DNA of 35,882 nt from the NCBI GenBank assembly GCA_016840085.1, contig JAEOTA010000068.1, forward strand, positions 1-35,882, given 5' to 3'. The notes below the pieces were generated by a model, which worked only from the letters and a program-made list of their open reading frames with translations, ran no database searches and was not told where the DNA came from. This document shows positions 24,569 to 32,843 of this stretch, piece after piece; positions within the stretch are counted from its first letter, which is position 1; each line of letters begins with the position of its first letter. The position numbers and the translations under genes are program-made. The DNA comes from Promethearchaeota archaeon (GTDB lineage: Archaea; Asgardarchaeota; Lokiarchaeia; Sigyniarchaeales; SOKP01).

Positions 24569-26848
24569 TTACCTTGGATCGTAAGGCACAATAATATCTT
24601 CCTTAGTTAATTTTGCTAAATTCTGAACAATGTGGAGTGGCAATATTGTTTTTGGCTGTTGAAATAGAGAACTCCAGTCTAAATAACGTAAATCATTAAA
24701 AATTCTCACTATCTGTTCTATGTTCATATTATTATTAATTTGATAGGTAAGATTTAGTCGCGTTGAAGAAGCAGTTCCTATTCTTGGTTTCGACGTGACA
24801 ATTATCGCATCATGTGGATTTCGGATTAACCCAGAATAATTTACTCTGTATCCATATTTTTCTTCACCATAAAATCTATGCAGTCCTCGTTTAATAGCAG
24901 CAATGACTTTAATATCAGATTCTTTTTCCATAATATGTTCTTGAAGTAACCTTTCCTTAGCCAACAGGGCCCCTTTTTGATATTCTTTTCTTTCAGAAGG
25001 ATAGATTGGCCCATCTTTAAAAAGAAAGATAGTATCAATCTTTTTATTATCTTCAATATCATCATATGTAGATGTTGCCAAGTCAAAGAACCAATCACTT
25101 AAAACTTCAGCAATAATTTTCTCTCCTCGATGGGTATCTATTGAGTTTTTGTATAAGATTCTACCAAGATTATCACATACAGCAGCATATGCAGCAGCTT
25201 CTTTTCTTGTTTCTGGATTCCTTGAGACATCAAACCCCATGAAATAATTATTTTGATTTGGGTTTAGACCACCTGCTGGGCTTTTTAAATGCCAGATTGC
25301 TTCACCGCAACCTAAATATCTTCCATACGCTTTGAGAGCGATATTATAATTCGAAAAAGAGAATCCGCCTTTAAGACTAGCACTTAATAATTCGTTATAG
25401 GTTTTCCATTGAATCATTTCACTTTTTACCAAATGCCTTCCTAGACCTCTCTTCGCAGCAAAATATGTTTTCATAAGATTACTTTTTGGCAATAGTACAA
25501 TGGCAATTTGATCTGTTATTTCTTGTCCAAACTTCTGACATATCCGCATATATCTATCAGGATGAATTCTATCAACCGGAAACAAATTACTTAGTTTAAA
25601 TTCTCCTAAATGTAATTTTTTTGTGTGTTTATTCAAGTAATTATGAAATTGTTTCAAGTGTTCAATTTCACTTTCGGGGGCTACATAACTTATTGGAATC
25701 GAACCCTTTACGTCCACAGGTCCATATTGAAACATAGCATTTTTAATATCTGGATCTGACCAAGGTTTATCAGGTCTACATATGCCACCATTACCAAATT
25801 GAAGGATTGGGGCATTAAGATAGATCTGACTACCGAAATTCACACTCTTATCATTAAGATTAAATAATTTCCTTTCAAATACAAGTTCAGTATTGCCTAA
25901 CTTTAAACCATCTCCTAATATTAAATCAAAAAGTTTGAAAGTCTCTTGTATACGGATTTTTGGTGATAAAGATTTTTTTTCTAAAAATACATTATCAGGA
26001 ATAATCGGATCTAATAAATCAATAACAATTTCTAACACCGATGGGGGATAAGGGAGTGGTTTAGTATTTTTCGAAATTTCAAGTAATAAGGTTGGTTTGT
26101 CATTGGGATTTAATGTTACATGATTTCTCTGAAGCCATCTTCTATGAGGTTCGCTTGTTGTCCAATATTTATACACTGAAGTAGGCTCTCCATCTTGTCC
26201 TTCGAATTTATATTCTTGAATAGAAATATCTATGATATCAACAATTTTGGCAGTAAAAGACCTGTATTTTGATACACTTGGATATTTTACTTTCTTTTTT
26301 AATAAATAGATATTTAACGCACTGAAATTATTATTTTTTGCCCAGGTAAGAAATGAGCTCATTTTAAATTTCCATTTGGTAGTAGGATCTAACCAGACAC
26401 CCACCTTCCCATCTTGTAAGACTTCTACCTCTGAGTAGAATGCATTATAAAATGAAAAGAAATCTTCTTTATAAGATTTCTTATTGTGATATTTCTGACC
26501 TTCAGAACGGGCAAATCCAATAGAAAAAGCTTTTTGTTTAATTAGACTGTTAACGAGATGATTAAGAATCGTATTATGTTCTTTAGTATTTAGAATAATA
26601 TTTTGATCTAATAAAATAAATTTATAATTATTGATCTCAAACTTTTTAAGTGGACTTGTTCCATTTTCTACAAAATAGATTTTATCTCCGTATGAGGTAG
26701 TTGGAAAATTATTATTAAAGAGCTTCCATTCAGCTCCCTTTATTATTCGATAATAATCATCGGGAGGTATTGTACTATCGGATGAATATACTTTCACAGG
26801 TAGTTTTCTCAATGGTTCATCTCGGGTGACAAACATATTAATATTCAT
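24569..26848 (-). CDS. Long prokaryotic Argonaute with PAZ and near-complete catalytic tetrad
   Basis: 759 aa. N domain ~1-185; PAZ-like region ~190-275 (HRRWLQRNHV ... KPTLLLEISK ... YPPSVLEIV); MID ~420-525 with Y462/K466, Q480, and NIALKAYGRYLGCGEAIWHL in place of the usual aKLGGxPW-type motif; PIWI ~535-759. Catalytic residues: D540 (FMGFDVSR), E575 (HRGEKI, the glutamate finger), D612 (FLFKDGP). The fourth position, expected ~25 residues from the end in LPLHIVQNLAKL, has no Asp or His; N743 is the nearest candidate (DEDN). Long Argonautes use small guides to bind or cut DNA or RNA. The start ATG at 26848 (or in-frame 26836) lies in a divergent promoter region. The next gene in the same direction is NurA. 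Confidence 0.92.
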   Translation of the reverse strand: MNINMFVTRDEPLRKLPVKVYSSDSTIPPDDYYRIIKGAEWKLFNNNFPTTSYGDKIYFVENGTSPLKKFEINNYKFILLDQNIILNTKEHNTILNHLVNSLIKQKAFSIGFARSEGQKYHNKKSYKEDFFSFYNAFYSEVEVLQDGKVGVWLDPTTKWKFKMSSFLTWAKNNNFSALNIYLLKKKVKYPSVSKYRSFTAKIVDIIDISIQEYKFEGQDGEPTSVYKYWTTSEPHRRWLQRNHVTLNPNDKPTLLLEISKNTKPLPYPPSVLEIVIDLLDPIIPDNVFLEKKSLSPKIRIQETFKLFDLILGDGLKLGNTELVFERKLFNLNDKSVNFGSQIYLNAPILQFGNGGICRPDKPWSDPDIKNAMFQYGPVDVKGSIPISYVAPESEIEHLKQFHNYLNKHTKKLHLGEFKLSNLFPVDRIHPDRYMRICQKFGQEITDQIAIVLLPKSNLMKTYFAAKRGLGRHLVKSEMIQWKTYNELLSASLKGGFSFSNYNIALKAYGRYLGCGEAIWHLKSPAGGLNPNQNNYFMGFDVSRNPETRKEAAAYAAVCDNLGRILYKNSIDTHRGEKIIAEVLSDWFFDLATSTYDDIEDNKKIDTIFLFKDGPIYPSERKEYQKGALLAKERLLQEHIMEKESDIKVIAAIKRGLHRFYGEEKYGYRVNYSGLIRNPHDAIIVTSKPRIGTASSTRLNLTYQINNNMNIEQIVRIFNDLRYLDWSSLFQQPKTILPLHIVQNLAKLTKEDIIVPYDPR

Positions 26849-27033
26849 GTATATATCACAACAAGGTGTAAAATATTATATTACTCTATGTGACTAATGT
26901 TTCATCTTTCATATATAAGTATTTCCATTTTTGAAATTTATTCCATTAGAAATTAGTAATCTCAAAAAGTTTATATTCTTAAATAACCAATGTTTATAAT
27001 GTAGATTAATTTATTAAAAAATATTATTAATCC
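26849..27033. promoter_or_regulatory. Bidirectional promoter region between Argonaute and the Orc-like/type IIG operon
   Basis: 185 bases separate the divergent starts. Minus-strand TATA candidates are CTTATATATG (26910-26919) and an AATATTTTA block near 26869-26880. Plus-strand candidates are TTTATA at 26993-26998, about 35 bases before the ATG at 27034, and TTTATATTC near 26970-26978. Close back-to-back placement suggests shared control of the two defence modules. Confidence 0.5.
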
Positions 27034-28158
27034 ATGAATAAAGAAAATAACCATCTTAAAGAGTTAGTAATTACATCTGTGAAAGATGGCATAGAACACG
27101 AGGAAGTTCTAGCTGATGTATCACCTTTTTGGTTTCGATACTTTTTTTATTCTAAGGATCCTCTTGGTGGTCTTAATCCTGAAAATGAATTTATCCCTGA
27201 TTTGATTAAATTATTTGTGAATCGTGAAGCCGAAATTAAAGTTATCGCTGGATATTTTGGAAAAGCAAAAAATCTACCCTATAACCTTCATATTGCTATT
27301 ATCGGTTCTAAAGGTTCTGGAAAACATACAACGTTTAAAATTATAACTAAGTTTATAAGTGAATCGTTTCCAGATATTAAGTGCGAATTTTATAATATAG
27401 AGTTTTCTTTTGATTACAAGGCTAATGAATCTTTGTCACAAAAAGAAGTAGATAGTTTCGATAATCAAAAACTTGATATCAGGATTATTTCATGTTCAGG
27501 AAAAAATAAATATCTTTTTTTGAAAAGAATAAAAGATTACAAAGAAAACACTAAATTAACTTTTTCAATTTGGCATACAAGAGACTATCCATTTGAGAAT
27601 GATATGCTTGTTAATAAAGAGATCTACTTTAATAATTTCACTTATAATGATATAATCGAGATTTTTAAAAGAAGGATGGATAAATTCCTAGAAAATTCTA
27701 AGGATTCACAACACTATTATAATACCACGATTAATGAGTTATTACCAAGAATTGGAAAATCATTTCAAGGTAATCTAAATGTATGCTTTCTCTTTTTTAA
27801 AGAGATCCATCAGCAAACGAGGGTTATGAATTTAAAAGTAATATCACCACAACTTATAGAAAATGTAATACCAAAATATTTAAGTATAAAAAACCAAAAA
27901 ATCACAACCAAAGAGCAAGAAATAATTGACTACTATTTACGATTAGACAACAGAATTTATATTACAACCTCAGATTTAAAAGATGACTTAGATTTTGATA
28001 GAACGGTTGCCTGGAAATATTTAGAAAATTTGACCAGAAAGCATGCGCTTAAGAAAATAAAATACGGAAATCCTTCTCGGTATCAAATCAATGAAATATT
28101 TTTAAGTTTTTATGAAGATAAATTAAGAAAAGACTATATATTCAAAGAAAAAGGTTAA
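27034..28158 (+). CDS. Orc1/Cdc6-like AAA+ ATPase with C-terminal winged helix
   Basis: 374 aa. FVNREAEIKVIAGYF (61-75) is the Orc1/Cdc6-type entry motif and GSKGSGKHT (91-99) is Walker A. A sensor-1-like FSIWHTRD strand follows, and a winged helix lies at ~290-355 (EIIDYYLRLDNRIYITTSDLKDDLDFDRTVAWKYLENL). The usual DE Walker B is not obvious between Walker A and sensor 1, so ATP hydrolysis may be weakened. Orc1/Cdc6 proteins bind origin DNA, but here the gene is separated by three bases from an unknown gene and, beyond it, a type IIG enzyme. A role in regulating or loading the restriction system, rather than in replication, is more likely. The TATA box is ~35 bases before the ATG. Confidence 0.7.
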   Translation: MNKENNHLKELVITSVKDGIEHEEVLADVSPFWFRYFFYSKDPLGGLNPENEFIPDLIKLFVNREAEIKVIAGYFGKAKNLPYNLHIAIIGSKGSGKHTTFKIITKFISESFPDIKCEFYNIEFSFDYKANESLSQKEVDSFDNQKLDIRIISCSGKNKYLFLKRIKDYKENTKLTFSIWHTRDYPFENDMLVNKEIYFNNFTYNDIIEIFKRRMDKFLENSKDSQHYYNTTINELLPRIGKSFQGNLNVCFLFFKEIHQQTRVMNLKVISPQLIENVIPKYLSIKNQKITTKEQEIIDYYLRLDNRIYITTSDLKDDLDFDRTVAWKYLENLTRKHALKKIKYGNPSRYQINEIFLSFYEDKLRKDYIFKEKG

Positions 28159-28161
28159 GAC

Positions 28162-28959
28162 ATGCCATCATTAAGAATATATTTTGATGCTGCGGTAAAG
28201 GATACTATGGATATAATTAGACAACAAATTTTAATGGACTCTAATCATTCAGCAATATTTGATAAAAATTCAAATATTCTTCAGGCAGGATTCTACAAGA
28301 ATATATTAGAACTTGTAAATGAAAATTATTATATTTCTGATTATTTTGAAATTGGTGTAAAAAACATACCTACTCTTGAGACTGAATTATCTTATTTTAA
28401 TTATGCTGAGATTCCAAGTTTAAGTGAGAAAAGACAATATCCAATTTTAATAAAAATCATTTTCAACCCCAGAAAAAGAGTATTATGTTTTTATACTAGA
28501 GCTAAGATATCGAATAAATTAAGCGATGATCTTCTTAATAAGCTAAATACGCAATATTATTTTGTCTATAGATATCAACCCCTTTTGTTTCAATATAAAA
28601 GGGATCAGTTAGATGCCCTTGTTAATGCTTTAGGTATAAAAGACTTTACAGCAATTTCCTGTTGGGATGGCGATAACAAAGTAATCATTAAAAATCCAAA
28701 AAAGATAACTGAGACAAAAAAGTATTTGGAAATTGCCAAGGAGCAATCAAGAGGGAATTGGACTCATTTAAAGGTACCCTTTGATGAGTTAAATATAGAA
28801 TTGCGGATAAATAATAAAACACAGAATTTTATTACTTTTGAGAATAAATATATTGATGATACTCACTTAGTTAATGGTGTAGATTTTTTAATTAACAAGA
28901 TTATTGAGGTTGAAGAATTTAGCGGAAAAAAGCAGACGTATATAAATTCCTTTTATTAA
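28162..28959 (+). CDS. Unknown middle gene of the Orc-like/type IIG operon
   Basis: 265 aa, not recognised. The start is supported by AAAGGTT eight bases upstream. Composition is alpha/beta with alternating strands (YPILIKIIFNPRKRVLCFYTRAKI; TQYYFVYRYQPLLFQYKRDQL), with no cysteine motif, membrane segment or clear nuclease signature. It is flanked by three- and four-base gaps, so it is tightly coupled to the ATPase before it and the type IIG enzyme after it. It may be an adaptor or specificity factor of that system; this is inference from position only. Confidence 0.7.
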   Translation: MPSLRIYFDAAVKDTMDIIRQQILMDSNHSAIFDKNSNILQAGFYKNILELVNENYYISDYFEIGVKNIPTLETELSYFNYAEIPSLSEKRQYPILIKIIFNPRKRVLCFYTRAKISNKLSDDLLNKLNTQYYFVYRYQPLLFQYKRDQLDALVNALGIKDFTAISCWDGDNKVIIKNPKKITETKKYLEIAKEQSRGNWTHLKVPFDELNIELRINNKTQNFITFENKYIDDTHLVNGVDFLINKIIEVEEFSGKKQTYINSFY

Positions 28960-28963
28960 TGAG

Positions 28964-31900
28964 ATGGGTAAGAAATTTATGGATCTAAATAAAATATCCA
29001 AAGAAATTCTAACATTAATTAGATCTCAAACTAATATCATTAATCCAACTCAAACATTTCGTCAATATGTAGCAAAATGCCAAAGAAAAGGAATACACAA
29101 CGAAGAAAATGTGGTTCAACCTTTCACTATTTCATTTTTGAAGATTTTAAATTATATTAATCAACATAATTTAACAATTGAAGAAGTTCAAAAAGGAAAT
29201 AAGCCGGATTTTCACACGGATATCTTTATTTTAGAATGTAAATCTACAAGATATCAAAGTTTTTCAGAAAAATACGGAAGAGAAGAATCACCTAAAGAAC
29301 AATTGAAAAGATATCTGGAATCACCTGAATTTTCACGAGAATATGGTATTATTTTTTCTTTAGATCGACTGCAGGTATATAAATTAGTTGACGGAGAATT
29401 AAAAATAGTTGAGAGGTTGTCATTTTCCTTAGTTGATTTTTTTGAAAATAGAAGTTCAGATATTGACAAATTTATTTCTAAATTTTACGTAAAACCAATC
29501 ACGATTGATGAAAAGGTTCAGATAATTGCAAATACACAGAGAGAGGAATTAATTCCTATTTATCATAAAAGTTTTAATACTGTGTTAAAATCATTAATAA
29601 AAGAAATTTCTCTTGAATTGGAGACAACTTTTGTTGGATTAGATAATAAAAATGATGATACAAGACTTATAAGAGATAAGATATGCCAAATTAAGAAACA
29701 AATAGATTTAAAAACGACAATTGAAGCTGAGACTGAATATATCTCTCAGACATCTTATATAATATTAGCACGGATTATTTTAACTAAATGTTGGGAAGAT
29801 TTGGAATTAATTGACCCCCCAAATACGTATAATGGTGGGTTCAAGAAATATATCCAGGATTATCATGAAAGAATTGTAGATGTATACAAAAGGGCATTAG
29901 ACTATTCGCAAGAGATTTATTTTTTATTCAATCCAAATAACCCTTATCTACTTTTACCATTATCAGAGGAAATAATTGTTGATATATTATTTCAGGTTTG
30001 TAAATATGATTTTAATACTTTAGATTATGACATTTTAGGGTATATTTATGAAGATTATCTTGATCTGGAACATAGAAGAAAATTTGGTCAGTATTATACT
30101 CCCCCATATATAGTAAACTTAATTTTAGATAGAATTGGATATAAACCACTCCCAAATAAATTATTAGATGGATCCATTTTAGATCCTGCATCCGGTTCTG
30201 GAACTTTTCTGTTAAATACAGTGCGAAGAGTTCTTCAATCTAAACAGGATGGTCGTGATCATGCTTTAGAATATAAGGAAATTATTGAAAATAATCTCTT
30301 TGGCTCAGAGTTAATGCTTTTTCCATACCTCATCTCTGAAATTAATATTCTCATCCAATTTTCTCAAGAATTGAAAAAGATTATTCAGAAGGAAAAAAAA
30401 CTAAATGTCTTTCATGTATTTCCTAATAATTCTTTTAACTTAATAGATAAAAAAATTACTACAAGGTTATTTGGAATTCCTGAAGATGATATTAAAGGAG
30501 ATAAGATTATTGACTCTGCTATTATCAAACGGAAGGAAGATAAATTACGATTTTTACAATATAAAGCTGATTTTGATTATGTTGTAGGCAACCCCCCATA
30601 TGTGGCAAATGATACAAATCCTGACTTATTTCGAGAAATGAGAGAATTATTTACTTTTTGTAATGAGACCTATCATAATAAGATGGATCTCTTTTATTGG
30701 TTCATCATCCTAGGTATTTTAAAATTAAAGCCAAGCGGTAAATTAAGTTATATAACAACTAGGTATTGGTTAGATAAAGGAGAAAAAACAGGAGTAGAGA
30801 CTCTTAAAAAATTTATATTAGATTATTGTTACATTCGGGAAGTTATTGACCTTCGGAATGTAACAGTATTTCTTAGCGCAACTGGACAAGAAAATGTGAT
30901 TTTCTTACTACAACGAAAAGGAGATAAAATAGAGGACCAAAATATCCATATTTTTCGAATTCAACCAAGACCAAGCAAAGGCACATGTCTCTTAAATACC
31001 TGTATTTTTGAACGCGGGTATTGTATTAATGATCAGGAATATTTAGAATGTTTATGCAAGCAGGAATCTCATTGGGATAAATTATTTGATGAAGATGAAC
31101 TTCCACTTTCTAATTATATTCATGCCTTTCAATCTGCAAAAATAACAGCAGATTTAAAACCAGATAGATCTTGGGATATATTTTATCCTGCAAAAGGCAT
31201 AATAAAAGAAATTATGGATTCAATAATAAAAAGTTGTACTCGAACCATCGAAAAAATTGATAGTTTTGGGAATAAATATGTAGAAAAAAATGTTGTAAAA
31301 TACGTAAAAGATTTTTTTATTCTTCGAGTTGGGGTATTGACTACCATTGATGAGGTATTTATTTTATCTCTAGGGCTACTCAAGACTGAAGACGATAAAT
31401 GTTTGCTAAAGATTGAAAGTTCGATTAATCTCAAGAGAAGTGAAAAGCAAAAATTAGCTAATACATATCAAGGAGAGATTGACGACTCTGGTTATGTTTG
31501 GTTAGAACTATCTGAATATGAGCAACATAGATTGATGAATTTATATAAGACACCAAGTGTATATCGTCATGGATTGGATATATCAAAAATAGCTGGTAAA
31601 TTGATATTTTTCGAAGATGAGAAAGCTTATAATGATTGTCCCGTGTTAATTCTATATCTTACTCAATTTAAAAAAGAGATTGTTAAAAAATTAGATGAGT
31701 ATGAAGAACTGACTCCAACAAGACCTAATAAATGGATTACATTAAGACGAAGTGCTAATATCACCTTACCAGATAGAGCTAAACGCCCCCTTTTTGAATA
31801 TTACCGTAAAAGGCCTAAGATCTTTTATAACTACCGTGTAGGAAATAATAATATCTTTGGCTATACTAATAAACATATGGTTGCCGCAACCGATATGTAT

Positions 31901-32746
31901 TTTTTTCATAAATTTGGTGAAAATATAAATACTTATTATATGTTAGCGTATCTAAATTCCAAACTTATGACATTTTATTTTAAAGAACGACCTATAGAAC
32001 TCCAAAGACAAAAATCTAATGTAGAAAATGATATTCCAATATTTCTTCCTAGAAATGAGAATGAAGAAGTATTACAGAAATTAATCATTAGAAAAGAAAG
32101 AACTCTTACTCAAAAATTACAGAAACTGGAGAATCATTATCGAGGTAAAGGCTTTCATTTTGATTTAAGTTATACAAGTGAAGATCAAATTGAGATTGAT
32201 ATTGAGACATTCTTAGAAGGTATAGATTTGCCTACAATTAAAGATATATCTTATAACATTAAAGGGGAACTTGATATATACACAATAGACAGGAGGGATT
32301 TTCCAATTCTAATTTTAGACCAATATAAAATAAGAAAGATTGGTCGGTTTAGTGAAATGGCATCGGGCTCCGATGTTCATTTCCAATTTAAATCTTTGAA
32401 AATCGTGGTTGACCAAAATATTTATGAAAAGATAAAATTAGTTATTGAAAGTTATATTACTTTTACAGACAGTCCAAATTTCGAAAAACTCTTACAGTTA
32501 AAAATTCCTTCAAATAGAGTAATGGATGTTATAAGAATTAAGAAGACACGTCTATTTCAAAAAATATCAGGTCTTAATTCTGAAGAAAAGCTCCAAATAG
32601 AAAATGTTGTCGATAATATTTTATCTGCTCAAAAACTAGAAGAAGTTGAGCCTATCAAATATATTAGCCAAATATTATATTTCAATGACATTTCGTTTAT
32701 AAAAATGATATGCCCAGAATTTAAAGACGAAATATTAGCTTATTGA
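28964..32746 (+). CDS. Type IIG (Eco57I/BREX-PglX-like class) restriction-modification enzyme
   Basis: 1260 aa from the ATG at 28964 (an in-frame ATG at 28979 is possible). The N-terminal nuclease domain has D82 (KPDFHTD) and E91-x-K93 (LECKST) with Q113 in the following helix. A helical linker leads to the N6-adenine methyltransferase: FGQYYTPP (374-381), motif I ILDPASGSGTFL (405-416), and motif IV GNPPYV (542-547). The C-terminal ~400 residues include a TaqI/Eco57I-type target-recognition region (PLFEYYRKRPKIFYNYRVG ... YMLAYLNSKLMTFYF). Such single-chain enzymes methylate adenine at, and cut near, asymmetric sites. All key motifs are intact. It is the third gene of a compact operon; partners are the Orc-like ATPase and the 265-aa protein, an unusual company for type IIG. 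Confidence 0.92.
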   Translation: MGKKFMDLNKISKEILTLIRSQTNIINPTQTFRQYVAKCQRKGIHNEENVVQPFTISFLKILNYINQHNLTIEEVQKGNKPDFHTDIFILECKSTRYQSFSEKYGREESPKEQLKRYLESPEFSREYGIIFSLDRLQVYKLVDGELKIVERLSFSLVDFFENRSSDIDKFISKFYVKPITIDEKVQIIANTQREELIPIYHKSFNTVLKSLIKEISLELETTFVGLDNKNDDTRLIRDKICQIKKQIDLKTTIEAETEYISQTSYIILARIILTKCWEDLELIDPPNTYNGGFKKYIQDYHERIVDVYKRALDYSQEIYFLFNPNNPYLLLPLSEEIIVDILFQVCKYDFNTLDYDILGYIYEDYLDLEHRRKFGQYYTPPYIVNLILDRIGYKPLPNKLLDGSILDPASGSGTFLLNTVRRVLQSKQDGRDHALEYKEIIENNLFGSELMLFPYLISEINILIQFSQELKKIIQKEKKLNVFHVFPNNSFNLIDKKITTRLFGIPEDDIKGDKIIDSAIIKRKEDKLRFLQYKADFDYVVGNPPYVANDTNPDLFREMRELFTFCNETYHNKMDLFYWFIILGILKLKPSGKLSYITTRYWLDKGEKTGVETLKKFILDYCYIREVIDLRNVTVFLSATGQENVIFLLQRKGDKIEDQNIHIFRIQPRPSKGTCLLNTCIFERGYCINDQEYLECLCKQESHWDKLFDEDELPLSNYIHAFQSAKITADLKPDRSWDIFYPAKGIIKEIMDSIIKSCTRTIEKIDSFGNKYVEKNVVKYVKDFFILRVGVLTTIDEVFILSLGLLKTEDDKCLLKIESSINLKRSEKQKLANTYQGEIDDSGYVWLELSEYEQHRLMNLYKTPSVYRHGLDISKIAGKLIFFEDEKAYNDCPVLILYLTQFKKEIVKKLDEYEELTPTRPNKWITLRRSANITLPDRAKRPLFEYYRKRPKIFYNYRVGNNNIFGYTNKHMVAATDMYFFHKFGENINTYYMLAYLNSKLMTFYFKERPIELQRQKSNVENDIPIFLPRNENEEVLQKLIIRKERTLTQKLQKLENHYRGKGFHFDLSYTSEDQIEIDIETFLEGIDLPTIKDISYNIKGELDIYTIDRRDFPILILDQYKIRKIGRFSEMASGSDVHFQFKSLKIVVDQNIYEKIKLVIESYITFTDSPNFEKLLQLKIPSNRVMDVIRIKKTRLFQKISGLNSEEKLQIENVVDNILSAQKLEEVEPIKYISQILYFNDISFIKMICPEFKDEILAY

Positions 32747-32806
32747 GTGTGTCTATTATTTAACTATTAAAAAAATCATTATTTATAAATAATATTCATT
32801 TAAGTT

Positions 32807-32816
32807 AATTTATAAG
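32807..32816 (+). promoter_or_regulatory. TATA box of the TPR-HEPN gene
   Basis: AATTTATAAG ends 27 bases before the ATG at 32844. This predicts initiation at or next to the start codon and transcription separate from the type IIG operon, which ends 97 bases upstream of that ATG. Confidence 0.5.
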
Positions 32817-32843
32817 TTCAAAAATTGGTTTAATCTGCTCATA

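Noticed and set aside
24841..25098. 85-codon minus-strand frame inside Argonaute
   Set aside because: It lies wholly within the catalytic PIWI coding region in another frame and shows no domain; a shadow of the AT-rich gene.
27034..28158. Interpretation of the Orc1/Cdc6-like gene as a replication initiator marking an origin
   Set aside because: No repeated origin-recognition boxes were seen in the flanking 185-base gap, Walker B is not evident, and the gene is locked in an operon with a restriction enzyme.
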